Assembly: GCA_020725665.1 (NCBI GenBank)
Contig: DYEO01000079.1
Location: 19,712-83,711, forward strand
Reading direction: 5' to 3'
From: Dethiobacter sp.
GTDB taxonomy: Bacteria; Bacillota; Dethiobacteria; DTU022; UBA8154
DNA: 64,000 nucleotides
The translations under genes and the position numbers were made by a program. The notes beneath the pieces were generated by a model. The model had not been told where the DNA came from, did no database searches, and saw nothing but the letters and a program-made list of their open reading frames with translations. Positions 1 to 10,957 of the stretch are shown here, in pieces. The stretch's first letter is position 1. Each line of letters starts with the position of its first letter.

Positions 1-1341
<1,341 letters not shown>

Positions 1342-1586
1342 TTCGTAAATCTCCTCCTCCTCCTAAGAAAACACTTGCGGGGGGCATGATCTTTACCTAC
1401 CTTTCTTTTTGTTAATCTAAATTTCACGCACGATTACATACCAAAACACCTCTTTTCAGTTTATTTTTAAAATACTATTTAAGAAAAAGTGTTCAAATAG
1501 TACTTCTGGTCATAAACACAAACCAAAAGGTTAATTTATAAAATATGGAGTTTACATAATTTACATTTTTCATTACAGAACTAAAA

Positions 1587-1627
1587 AAGTAAACACGGCA
1601 GCGGTAGAACCGGTGCCGTGTTTACTA
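1587..1627 (-). terminator. Rho-independent terminator downstream of the AOR/ferredoxin operon
   Basis: Perfect 12-bp arms GTAAACACGGCA (1589-1600) / TGCCGTGTTTAC (1614-1625) with inner CGGT-AGA-ACCG; a T-run follows on the minus strand (1583-1588). Confidence 0.8.
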
Positions 1628-1761
1628 CACTAGCCTAAAAAAATATAATCCTAGGTATCAGCCCAGTTGGAAAGCTCCCGGGCGTTCTGTATAACAGGCC
1701 TTCCTTCACCTTTCGTGGCAGATAGCGTAGACAACCAGTGTTAAAGGTCTTAAACCTACTT

Positions 1762-2019
1762 TTAATTTGGTTTTCTGCCCAGATACAGGGCACCCGGCCA
1801 ACAGGATTTTATACAATCAGGAGTCTCAAGATCGCTGCATAGATCACAATTGCTTAAAATGCTGCATTTTACTGTACCCTGAGCCAAATTCCGTTCGATA
1901 ATTATGGCTGCTTCTCCCACACCAAACACCGCCGCTCTGTGGAAAGAACATGCTATTGTGCAACAAGAACACCCTGTGCAAAATTCTTCATTAAAAAGTA
2001 TCGTTTCCTTAAATTTCAA
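1762..2019 (-). CDS. Small ferredoxin-like protein, AOR-associated electron carrier
   Basis: 85 aa with CTGCSCCTIAC (CxxCxxCxxxC) and a second Cys cluster CSILSNCDLC...CIKSC; immediately downstream of AOR. Confidence 0.75.
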   Translation of the reverse strand: MKFKETILFNEEFCTGCSCCTIACSFHRAAVFGVGEAAIIIERNLAQGTVKCSILSNCDLCSDLETPDCIKSCWPGALYLGRKPN

Positions 2020-2023
2020 GATA

Positions 2024-3976
2024 TCAGCCCCTTTTGCCGTGAGCCAGGCGTTCTATGCTCTGGAGGCGTGCGGATAAATCCTGCAAATCAAACTTCTGCA
2101 GAATATCATTACCCTGCCATCCTGTTTCAGTATCCCAACCATGTGCAAGGTAATACTCATCGAGCATACTCTGCCAGTTTTCACCGTCAAGGTATTCCCC
2201 TCCAAAGGGGCCGGTGCTTATTTGAATCTCACTCAATCGCGGGTGGGGTTGATCGTCTTTCCGGCTAAAACCTCCATGCAGTGTATTTAAGGCTTTCTCC
2301 AGGTTAAGCAGGTGCTCAGCACACGTATAGAGCTTGTTCATAGAAATCTCCACACCGGTCGCTTCCCGGAATAATTCAGCTAAATCGTTAGGGCCAATTA
2401 ATTGTTTATCCCCCTGCCACCATGTTAAAAAATAGCAAATGCTCATCATATCAACAAGGGCTTTAAATCTTTCCAACCAGGCCACAAGCTGACCTTTGCC
2501 TTTATAGCTAAGGGGATTGCCGGCTGTTTTGACACCAAACATTTCCTCCGCCAGCTCGGGTGGAAGCCCCGCAAGTTCACTGGCCGGCGAACCGCTAAGG
2601 TGTCCCCCTCCCCTGGTACTGGTCATTATGCCCAAAGCCCATCCTTTATGAGAACGGACTCCCCCTTCGTTCATGCCAACCTTCTTTACAGTAACAGCCC
2701 ATGCTTCCGACCCCCTGCCAAGCTTTTTAGCAGCTTCGGCAACGCCTTCTGCTAGTAGATCTCCCAAACCCTGTCGAAAAGCGATTTGATTAATTAATAT
2801 AAGGGCTGCCTCACCATTTCCCCAGGTTAAATCCAAACCTCCGGCTTCTTCTTTACTTAAAACACCCCGTTGATAGGATTCAAAAGCCCAGCCTAGCGCT
2901 GTGGAAACTCCGTCAATATCAAGACCTAAGCGGTTACAAAGGGCATTGGCGCAGACAACTGTTTCCGCTTCATTTACATCGAGGTTTGAGCCAAAGCCAC
3001 GTATGGTATTTGCCTGAATCCCTTCACAGAATGTACCCGCATGATTGCCTTTCTTTATAACGTATAGATGGCTGCAGGCAACTGGACAGTTAAAGCAACT
3101 AAGTCTTTTTGTCTCATATTTTTCACGAAAAACAACTTCCTTTAATTTAATATACTTGTTTGCATCCCAATACTCATCCTGATGGTTGCGCCATGCCTGA
3201 GGGGTGGAGCTATCAATACCCCCTACACCATAAGTGCCAATAGTGCCATAACGGCGCAGACAATTAATCGGTTTGCTGTTTTTGGCCCTTTCCCATACAT
3301 TGCAGGACAGCTTTTTAAACTCACCGGGGTTGGCAACAGCTACATGACCCTTTGCATAATCGACAACCACTGCCTTCAGTTTTTTACTGCCCATGACAGC
3401 CCCACATCCTCCCCAGGCAGCAGCGCGCCCCTGGTCAACGATGATACAGGCCTGCTTTGCCAGGTTTTCGCCAGCCGGTCCAATGGCGGCGATGGAAAGG
3501 CTGGTACCAGTCAGTTCCCGGCGTATTTCCTTCTCTGTTTGATTAATATCCAGCCCCCATAAATCTTTTCCCTGCCTGACGTTTATTGTCCCGTCGTTTA
3601 TAAGCAGGTATACCGGTTCTGCTGCGGAACCTTTAACAACAATACAGTCAAATCCGGCATATTTAAGGGCTGCCCCAAATGAACCTCCAACGTTAGCCCA
3701 GGAGTATCCTCCATGAATTACACTAAGGTGGCCAACACTGGCCCGGCTGGACGCAGGAAGATTTGTTCCTGTAAGGGGACCGGTTGAAAAAATAAGAATG
3801 CTTCCGCTCGAGAGCGGTCCTGTTTCTATCTCAATTTTTTTCAGGTAATAAGCGCCAAACCCCCGTCCTCCAATGTAACATTCGTAAATCTCCTTAGGCG
3901 GGTATTCAATGTTAACCTGTGTGTTATCAAGATCAACCATAGCAATTCGTCCAGTCCAACCATATCTTACATTCAT
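2024..3976 (-). CDS. Aldehyde:ferredoxin oxidoreductase (tungsten/molybdenum)
   Basis: 650 aa; AOR-like N-terminus (GWTGRIAMVDL...YIGGRGFGAYYL), Fe-S motif CFNCPVAC, ASSRASVGHLSVIHGGYSWANVGGSFG. Confidence 0.9.
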   Translation of the reverse strand: MNVRYGWTGRIAMVDLDNTQVNIEYPPKEIYECYIGGRGFGAYYLKKIEIETGPLSSGSILIFSTGPLTGTNLPASSRASVGHLSVIHGGYSWANVGGSFGAALKYAGFDCIVVKGSAAEPVYLLINDGTINVRQGKDLWGLDINQTEKEIRRELTGTSLSIAAIGPAGENLAKQACIIVDQGRAAAWGGCGAVMGSKKLKAVVVDYAKGHVAVANPGEFKKLSCNVWERAKNSKPINCLRRYGTIGTYGVGGIDSSTPQAWRNHQDEYWDANKYIKLKEVVFREKYETKRLSCFNCPVACSHLYVIKKGNHAGTFCEGIQANTIRGFGSNLDVNEAETVVCANALCNRLGLDIDGVSTALGWAFESYQRGVLSKEEAGGLDLTWGNGEAALILINQIAFRQGLGDLLAEGVAEAAKKLGRGSEAWAVTVKKVGMNEGGVRSHKGWALGIMTSTRGGGHLSGSPASELAGLPPELAEEMFGVKTAGNPLSYKGKGQLVAWLERFKALVDMMSICYFLTWWQGDKQLIGPNDLAELFREATGVEISMNKLYTCAEHLLNLEKALNTLHGGFSRKDDQPHPRLSEIQISTGPFGGEYLDGENWQSMLDEYYLAHGWDTETGWQGNDILQKFDLQDLSARLQSIERLAHGKRG

Positions 3977-4070
3977 AAAAAACCACCTGCTTTACCTTTG
4001 ATTATTACTTGGAGTACCAGCTAAAACTGGTGCCGTTGCCATTATTTCCAACCATTTTTAAAGCCATTAA

Positions 4071-6002
4071 TTACTTTTCAGAACATGTTAGCAAAGTTGA
4101 GGCTTCATCAAGTCCCAGCAGGCACTTGAGAGCGGCAAAAACTTCCCGGTGATTAATATTTCGTTCTGAGCTTAACCCTTCCCGGTGGGCTACATTTGCA
4201 AAACAGTGCTCATCACACCTGCCGCAAAGGGTGCAACGTCTTATTGCCTCCTTGAGAGAGGGAGCCAGGTCCTCTATCTTCAACCTGTGCTCCAGCAGTT
4301 TGCGCAAAATGATCATGCGGCCCCTTGGTGTAAAGGCTTCCTCATGAGGGTTTGCGCTCATGGCCTGGCAGTGCTCCGTGGAAAGGCAGGCTCCGCAGCG
4401 CTGACAGCGAAAAGCGGCGTTAATTTTTTCATCATAGCCCATCTTTCGTAAAGGGTGATTTACGAACCACCGGGGAATTGGCAACTGCGAAGGAGGACAA
4501 TACGGCAGCGGTGATACACCAAAGTCATCTTCCTCTTCTGCTCCAGATCGCCCTTCAGGGGTGCCAAAATCTCTCTCTCTGCCGGCAGGCAATCCCATAA
4601 TGCCGGGTGCCATAATATTATTGGGGTCAACTGCCTTTTTAATCTTTTCTATTAAGGGAAAATGATCTCCCAGCTGTCCCATCGCTTCCCACCAGAGGCG
4701 GCCAATCTGAATGGGGGAACCTCCCAGGTCAAGCAGGGCTTCCTTGACTTGCTGGCTGCATTCCGCCACTTTTTTGTATTGTGCAGGATATTGTTCGAGA
4801 AACAGGATCACAGGATAACAGACAAAAACGGTGTTAATCTGAAAACCGCCAATAAAATAAGCAAAGTTAAATTTTCCCTGGATAATCTCCTCGCAGACCT
4901 GGCGTATACGCGAGTAGAACCATGCCAGACGTCCCAAGGGATAATGGAGCGGCAAAAGTACCCGCGAACCAAGCTTATACATGCTTCCCGGGACCAGGGA
5001 AAAGCGTTTATGCCAGAAGTGCAGTGACGCATTGTGGTCCCCTTCCCATCCGTCATGCTGTTTGGCCAGCGCCAGCAGGGTCTCCCTGGCGTAGTCGACA
5101 ATAACCCCATCCCCCTCCAGGATACAGACAAGCTGAGCCTCGGGATGGGTTGTGCCGGGACGGAGCGCTTCCAGCGACGCCCGCTCCCGCAGTGCCGCAA
5201 AATTAAGAGGGATGCGCCTGAGGCGGGCCTGGTAGAGGAGATCACAGGCATCCTCTGTGCGGGAGAAGGCAAGGGAGACAAAGCCGTACTTTTCCGGGAG
5301 CTTTTCAATCCGTGTCGTGACCTCCAGCAGGATACCCAGTGTTCCTTCGCTGCCGGCAAAAAGGCCGGTCAGATCATGACCAAAAGCGTAGCGGAAAAAC
5401 TGGCCGCTGCCCCCGGCATGCTCTGCCGCTTTAGGGTTGGCTCCCGATCCTGTCACCACTACCTCCCCGCTGGGGAGGACAACCTTACAACCGATCACCG
5501 CATCGCCCTGCGTGCCCCACAGCCCTGATCCAATACCATCACCGTGTCCCAGAAAACTGCCACCGATACAGGAACACGCTCCGCCTTCCGGGGCTACCAG
5601 GTTATAAAAGCCCCGCGCGGTGAGGGCTTTGTTTAACTGGGCCATGGTGACGCTGGTTTCGGCAGTACAGGAAAACAGTTCTTCATCTATATGTTTAATT
5701 CTATTCAGGCGGCGCAGGTCCAGGACAATGCCTCCAGTCATTGGTATGGCGCCGCCCCAGAGGTTTGAACCGAGATTGCGCGGGTAGAGGGGAATACCTT
5801 CCTCATTGGCAAGCTTGACAATAGCAATAATCTCCTCCTCCGTCCCGGGAGCCAGTACCAGTTCCGGCAGGTAACCTGCCAGGGGACTGGCATCCCGTGT
5901 GTATAGTGCCAACAGGGAGGGATGATCATAAACATATTTTTCTCCAGTAATGCGGGCCAGACGGCTTTTTATATGATGGTGCATCAATAATCCTCCAGTC
6001 AT
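4071..6002 (-). CDS. FAD-linked oxidase (GlcD-like) fused to a C-terminal Fe-S domain
   Basis: 643 aa; FAD-binding region LYPRNLGSNLWGGAIPMTGGIVLDL, GSEGTLGIL; C-terminal CQRCGACLSTEHC and CTLCGRCDEHC. Start may be the internal Met at 5984. Confidence 0.85.
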   Translation of the reverse strand: MTGGLLMHHHIKSRLARITGEKYVYDHPSLLALYTRDASPLAGYLPELVLAPGTEEEIIAIVKLANEEGIPLYPRNLGSNLWGGAIPMTGGIVLDLRRLNRIKHIDEELFSCTAETSVTMAQLNKALTARGFYNLVAPEGGACSCIGGSFLGHGDGIGSGLWGTQGDAVIGCKVVLPSGEVVVTGSGANPKAAEHAGGSGQFFRYAFGHDLTGLFAGSEGTLGILLEVTTRIEKLPEKYGFVSLAFSRTEDACDLLYQARLRRIPLNFAALRERASLEALRPGTTHPEAQLVCILEGDGVIVDYARETLLALAKQHDGWEGDHNASLHFWHKRFSLVPGSMYKLGSRVLLPLHYPLGRLAWFYSRIRQVCEEIIQGKFNFAYFIGGFQINTVFVCYPVILFLEQYPAQYKKVAECSQQVKEALLDLGGSPIQIGRLWWEAMGQLGDHFPLIEKIKKAVDPNNIMAPGIMGLPAGRERDFGTPEGRSGAEEEDDFGVSPLPYCPPSQLPIPRWFVNHPLRKMGYDEKINAAFRCQRCGACLSTEHCQAMSANPHEEAFTPRGRMIILRKLLEHRLKIEDLAPSLKEAIRRCTLCGRCDEHCFANVAHREGLSSERNINHREVFAALKCLLGLDEASTLLTCSEK

Positions 6003-6026
6003 TTGTAATCCACGGCCCTTCTTACT

Positions 6027-7823
6027 TTAAAGCTTTAAGGCCAGCACCAGTGCTTCTTCCATCGCAGCGAGGATTTTGCCGGGCAAACGGGCATCACCAA
6101 TCACATGCAGTTTGTCATTTTGCCCCTGCAGTTTTTCAGGACAAACCGGTTCCGCACCAACAGCCACCACCACACCGCCACCGGCACAGAGATATGTCGT
6201 TTCCCCTGACAGCAGGTTTTGCAATTTAATTTTTGCTCCTTCTCCACCCAAAATTGCAGTCCCGGTTAAAATTTTCACCTTTCTGCCTTCAAGCTTTTTC
6301 AGCAGGTGGTTTTTATAAACCGGGGGCCCGTCCCGGGCGATTTCTTGTTCCTGTTCTACCACAACCACGTCACTGCCTCGCGTTGCAAGGGTATAGGCAG
6401 CTTCCAGGCCCAAAAGACCGGCGCCGATTACTAATACTTGTCCATTATTCATAAATGAGTTAGATAGTATAATCTCCCTGGCTGAAAATACCGGCACGGT
6501 CAGTCCATACAATAAAAGCAGTTTTTTTGCCTCGGAACCGCTGGCTACTATCACCACATCCGGCATTTCTTCCTCGCGCAAGGAAGTTAAAGAAGTATTT
6601 AACGAGATTTCCACACCGCCAGAGGAAAGGTCTTCTTCTAAACACGTGGTAATAAAACGATAGTCCTGTTTTCCCGGGACAAGGGCAGCAATATTAACCT
6701 GGCCTCCCAGCTGTGGTAATTTTTCCACCAGCCTGACGCAATGCCCCCGTTTGGCAAGATACTTTGCTGCTGTCATACCGGCCGGACCACCGCCTGCCAC
6801 CAGGATTTTTTTTGGCTGTTGGATCTCAGGTAAATCTGACAGTTCCTTTTCTCTTCCCACAGCCAGATTCTGTACACAAGTGATCGGTTCTCCAGCCATG
6901 TAGCGGTTGATGCATCCTTCGTTGCAACCTGTACACGGCCTGATTTGCTCCAGGCAACCTCTTTCCGCCTTGCGGGGAAGTTCCGGATCTGCCAGGAGAG
7001 CCCTACCCATGCTGATAAAATCGGCTGCACCATGCTTAAGCAGTTCGGCGGCCAGTTCGGGACGATTTATCCTGCCGGCAGCTATTACCGGAATCCTGAC
7101 CGCTTTTTTTACTGCTGCAGCAAGCGGTATTAAAAAACCGGGCGGTTCAAGAGTTTGCCAGGGGTTGACAGGGATATGGATAGCAGCAGCGCCTGCCAGC
7201 TCCACAATCCTGCAAACATGCAGAACATCATCCAGGCTTCCCCTTCCCGTCTCGCTTAAGCGGTAAATCAGGGGCAATTTTACTTTTTCGTGAATGGATG
7301 CAAATAAGTTTTTATAATATAAATCCCGGGAGACAGGGTCATAATCCGTTTTGCCACAGAAATCTCCCTGGATTTCCAGGGCATCGAAACCGGCAGCGGC
7401 GGCAGCCTCCGCAAGGCCAACGAAAACCTGCATAACTGCCTGCCGATTGTTTTCCCGATCCGGTGAAGCGTCCTGTACAGCTGCTGCCTGGCCCAGCTGC
7501 AGGGCAATATTAGCTCCTGCGGCATGAACTCTCCCTGCCAGTTCTTGCATCAAGGCAGCAGCATTTTCATGGAGAACATCTTCCCCTGCTTCGCCCATAA
7601 TCATATGGTTACCACTGAAAGCTTCAACAATAAGTAGGGCAGCGCCACCCCTGGCACGTGCCTCCAGAAAGTCCAGATAACGTTCATTTGCGCCAAAGCT
7701 TTCATTAAAAAAGCCGGTTTTGATTGCCGGCATTACAATCCTGTTTGCCAGTTCCAGATCGCCGATAAAGCCACGGGAAAAAAGCGTATCCAAAAAATTC
7801 CACCTCCATCCGATCCAGGCCAC
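6027..7823 (-). CDS. NADH:flavin oxidoreductase / 2,4-dienoyl-CoA reductase-like (old yellow enzyme with Fe-S and FAD/NAD domains)
   Basis: N-terminal TIM-barrel OYE features, CTGCNEGCINRYMAGEPITCVQN cluster, then KKILVAGGGPAGMTAAKYLAKRGHCV. A TTG near 7793 preceded by GGAGGTGG may be the true start. Confidence 0.88.
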   Translation of the reverse strand: MAWIGWRWNFLDTLFSRGFIGDLELANRIVMPAIKTGFFNESFGANERYLDFLEARARGGAALLIVEAFSGNHMIMGEAGEDVLHENAAALMQELAGRVHAAGANIALQLGQAAAVQDASPDRENNRQAVMQVFVGLAEAAAAAGFDALEIQGDFCGKTDYDPVSRDLYYKNLFASIHEKVKLPLIYRLSETGRGSLDDVLHVCRIVELAGAAAIHIPVNPWQTLEPPGFLIPLAAAVKKAVRIPVIAAGRINRPELAAELLKHGAADFISMGRALLADPELPRKAERGCLEQIRPCTGCNEGCINRYMAGEPITCVQNLAVGREKELSDLPEIQQPKKILVAGGGPAGMTAAKYLAKRGHCVRLVEKLPQLGGQVNIAALVPGKQDYRFITTCLEEDLSSGGVEISLNTSLTSLREEEMPDVVIVASGSEAKKLLLLYGLTVPVFSAREIILSNSFMNNGQVLVIGAGLLGLEAAYTLATRGSDVVVVEQEQEIARDGPPVYKNHLLKKLEGRKVKILTGTAILGGEGAKIKLQNLLSGETTYLCAGGGVVVAVGAEPVCPEKLQGQNDKLHVIGDARLPGKILAAMEEALVLALKL

Positions 7824-7835
7824 GCTATCATATTA

Positions 7836-8786
7836 TTATTCTTTCAGACCCAGGTCAAGAATTTTAAAAAAGGCCCTGTACTTTTCCTCCAGCACTGCTT
7901 CCATATCAACACCTTCGTAGTTATAATAACCCTTGCCTGTTTTTGGTCCTATTTCATTTTTGTTCATTTTTTCCTTTACGCTTTGGGGTGGGACAAACTG
8001 GGGTTGGCCCAGCGTTTTGGAGAGGTACTCCCCGGCATAATAAAGAATATCCAGGCCGCCCAAGTCAATGAATTCTATCAGCCCGAGCACGCTCAATCTG
8101 AAGCCAAAACCCATTTTGATAGCAGTATCAATATCATCTGCCGAAGCAACATTTTCTTCATAGATACGCACCGCTTCATTCATGGCAGCAGTCTGAATAC
8201 GGGGAACGATAAACCCGGGGCTGTTTTTGCACAACACGGGAGTTTTCCCCGCTTTTTTTAAAAGCTCCATGGTGGCATTAATTGTACTTTGGGAAGTTTT
8301 ATCGTTTGCAGCGACCTCAACCAGGGGTATGATAAAGGCCGGATTAAGCCAGTGGGCGATAATCAAGTTTTCCGGAATTGCAAATTGTTTCTGCAGCAAA
8401 TCAAGGCTGATTGTTGAGGTAGCTGATGCCACAACCGTATTTTCATCCAGACAGCCTCCCAGCTGGGCATAAAAAACCCGTTTGATTTCCGGGTCCTCGG
8501 GGAGAGTCTCAAAAATAAATCGTACAGGGAGAGGCTTTTCCCCCAATCCTCTCTGTATACGGATCTTTGACATTATCCTCTCAGGCGCTTCCGTTATTCT
8601 CCCTAATTTGTTCAACAAATCCAGGTTAAAACGGATATCCTTTTCCGCCTTTTTTAACGAGCTTTCTTCTTTGCCAGGTTCTCTCTGCTTGGTATCAACA
8701 ATCGTAACGTTATAATTATATTGGACCAACGCCACGGCTATGCTGACACACATCCTTCCCGGCCCCACGATCATAACATCTTTCAT
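7836..8786 (-). CDS. 3-hydroxyacyl-CoA dehydrogenase
   Basis: 316 aa; IVGPGRMCVSIAVALVQYNYNVTIVD, ATSTISLDLL, NSPGFIVPRIQTAAMNEAVRIYEE, PKTGKGYYNY. Confidence 0.88.
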   Translation of the reverse strand: MKDVMIVGPGRMCVSIAVALVQYNYNVTIVDTKQREPGKEESSLKKAEKDIRFNLDLLNKLGRITEAPERIMSKIRIQRGLGEKPLPVRFIFETLPEDPEIKRVFYAQLGGCLDENTVVASATSTISLDLLQKQFAIPENLIIAHWLNPAFIIPLVEVAANDKTSQSTINATMELLKKAGKTPVLCKNSPGFIVPRIQTAAMNEAVRIYEENVASADDIDTAIKMGFGFRLSVLGLIEFIDLGGLDILYYAGEYLSKTLGQPQFVPPQSVKEKMNKNEIGPKTGKGYYNYEGVDMEAVLEEKYRAFFKILDLGLKE

Positions 8787-8803
8787 GTGTCCACGTCCCT
8801 TTG

Positions 8804-10174
8804 TTAAAAAATGGGTAAACGTAATTTTTCCAATGATACGGGTACAGGCTTGGCTCTTTTAAAGCTATAGGGTTTGGGATAAGGAGCCGTAGCATCTAGG
8901 CCTATTTTTGTGCCAACGCCGTTTTTTGTCATTGGATTTAGCTCATGACTGCGGGCATCTTTAATCGTAATAATACCCCGTTCGGGATCAAACCTGGTTG
9001 AGATAGCCCACATTACATCTTCAGGGTTATAAATGTCCACATCACTGTCAATGGCAATGACAATCCGCAGGGAAGGAAATGCTGCAAAAGTAGCCAGTAT
9101 GGCGTTTTTTTGAGAGCCTTCCCCTTTTTTGTCTATTTGCACAACTGCCTGGTAAAAACCGCATCCGCCGTAGGGAAAATGTACATTGCGCACTTCCGGA
9201 ACCTGGGATTGGACCAGAGCACAGACATTTGCCTCGCCAATCAAACCGACACTGTTGTAAACCTCTTTCCCCGGCAGGATCGTGTGGAAAACCGCATTTT
9301 GACGGTGCGTTATGGCTGTAACTTCAACAACATAGCGGTCTGCCCGCTCGGCATAATAACCTGTCACTTCCGCACAAGGTCCTTCCGCTTCCCGCATATA
9401 AGGTAAAATCTTTCCTTCAATGATAAATTGGCAATTTGCCACGCCTTCAACTTCAACCGTCTGTGAGCGTAAAAGTTCAAGCGGTCTGCCCAGCAATTGA
9501 CTGGCTATACCCAGTTCGTTCTTGTGCATGGGAGCGGCTGCAGCAGGAACCAGGGAGGCGATGTGCACTGTAGGATCAACTCCATTGTTAATGGTAATTT
9601 CCAGTGCCTCACCCCTGGCCTCGGCCCTTTCATAGTAATCCCTCAGGTGTCTGCCCATGTCCATTAACATTGTAAGCCTTCTCGGACCTGTAACCATTAA
9701 CCTGTTAACGGAGGCATTGTGAATCCCCGTATCAGGATCGCGGGCAATAACGACAGGGGAAAGAAAATAAGGCCCGCCGTCTTCGGCAAAATGTGTGGGG
9801 ACAGGCAGCAAATTCAGGTCTGGCTCGGACATAACAACCTCGTTGGCCGGGGCACTGTTCGTCACCTCCGGTTCCACAGGTTCCCTATGCCATTGTATTA
9901 CCGCATCCCTGATCAAGCCGGACAATTCATAAGGTGTGGTGCCAAAAATACCGGCCAGGGTTTGCCGGTTCCAGTAAAGACCGGTAAAGAGCGGAAAAGT
10001 GGAACCTTTAATTTTTTCAAAAAGAATCGGTTTTTTCCCCTCATACCTGCTGGCAATCCCTGCCGCTTCAAATTTGGGATCCACTTTTCGTTTAACGGTT
10101 AACAATTCATTGTGGTCACGTAAATAATCAATACACATATTCAGATCGAAGCCGCTTGTTTTAATAAGACTCAT
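8804..10174 (-). CDS. UbiD family decarboxylase/carboxylase (copy 1)
   Basis: UbiD features ILFEKIKG, EAEGPCAEVTGYYAERADRYVVEVTAITHRQNAVF, VIAIDSDVDIYNPEDVMWAISTRFDP. Start refined to ATG 10174 with RBS AGAAGGTGG; the track ORF begins at 10234. Confidence 0.88.
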   Translation of the reverse strand: MSLIKTSGFDLNMCIDYLRDHNELLTVKRKVDPKFEAAGIASRYEGKKPILFEKIKGSTFPLFTGLYWNRQTLAGIFGTTPYELSGLIRDAVIQWHREPVEPEVTNSAPANEVVMSEPDLNLLPVPTHFAEDGGPYFLSPVVIARDPDTGIHNASVNRLMVTGPRRLTMLMDMGRHLRDYYERAEARGEALEITINNGVDPTVHIASLVPAAAAPMHKNELGIASQLLGRPLELLRSQTVEVEGVANCQFIIEGKILPYMREAEGPCAEVTGYYAERADRYVVEVTAITHRQNAVFHTILPGKEVYNSVGLIGEANVCALVQSQVPEVRNVHFPYGGCGFYQAVVQIDKKGEGSQKNAILATFAAFPSLRIVIAIDSDVDIYNPEDVMWAISTRFDPERGIITIKDARSHELNPMTKNGVGTKIGLDATAPYPKPYSFKRAKPVPVSLEKLRLPIF

Positions 10175-10320
10175 ACTTAACCACCTTCTAAGCTTAATAT
10201 AAGCCCTAATGAATAATTCATTGAGCCCCCACAATCAATTTCAGAACATGGGCAACCCATGTCCGTAGTAATCCTTCTTATCGTTTATAACAATGCTTTG
10301 GTCTTTTTGTTTCTTTAAAA

Positions 10321-10830
10321 TTATGCACGCAGGCTTTCGGCATGCTCTTTTTTTATAACTCTTATAAATGATAATAAAAACTCAACGAGCAGTTGTAATG
10401 TAAGTCCGGCAAATCCAATGGCAACTATATAGATATAGGGATAAATAAGCCATCTCAATGTTTCCGAAACGGAACCAATCATTCTTTGGTGCCCGGCATA
10501 GCGGAATATCTGCCAGGTTACCAGAATAAGGAAAGCAAGGCTGATCAAATTAATGATCACTTCAATTAAATTGCTTGTCGCAGGTTTTATTCTGTCGACA
10601 AATATTTGGATCGCCACATGCCCTTTGTAGAGCTGCGTATAACCCAGCGCCAGGCTGATTAACAAGGCAGACAGCCAGCCTTGAATCTCAATAATGCCAT
10701 GATAAGAGATAAAGAACATTTTCATAAAAATATTACTTACGATTAAAAAAACCATTAATAAAAGTACTAAAACACATACCTTGCCAAACAATTTGTTGAT
10801 AAAATTACTGATGTTTTCTATTAGATTCAC
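10321..10830 (-). CDS. TRAP transporter small permease (DctQ)
   Basis: 169 aa, multiple TM segments, EIQGWLSALLISLALGYTQLYKGHV; adjacent to DctP/DctM. Confidence 0.85.
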   Translation of the reverse strand: MNLIENISNFINKLFGKVCVLVLLLMVFLIVSNIFMKMFFISYHGIIEIQGWLSALLISLALGYTQLYKGHVAIQIFVDRIKPATSNLIEVIINLISLAFLILVTWQIFRYAGHQRMIGSVSETLRWLIYPYIYIVAIGFAGLTLQLLVEFLLSFIRVIKKEHAESLRA

Positions 10831-10891
10831 TAATGATCATTCCTTTAATCTTAACTTGTGTAGACATATAAGGCTATATGCCCTACAGGTT

Positions 10892-10926
10892 CCCGGACAA
10901 ACCGGGAATATTTCGGTTTGTCCGAG
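10892..10926. promoter_or_regulatory. Intra-operonic stem-loop between dctP and dctQ
   Basis: Perfect 11-bp arms CGGACAAACCG (10894-10904) / CGGTTTGTCCG (10914-10924). Confidence 0.6.
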
Positions 10927-10957
10927 AAAAGGGCAAAAGCGTTAGAGCAGATTCAAA

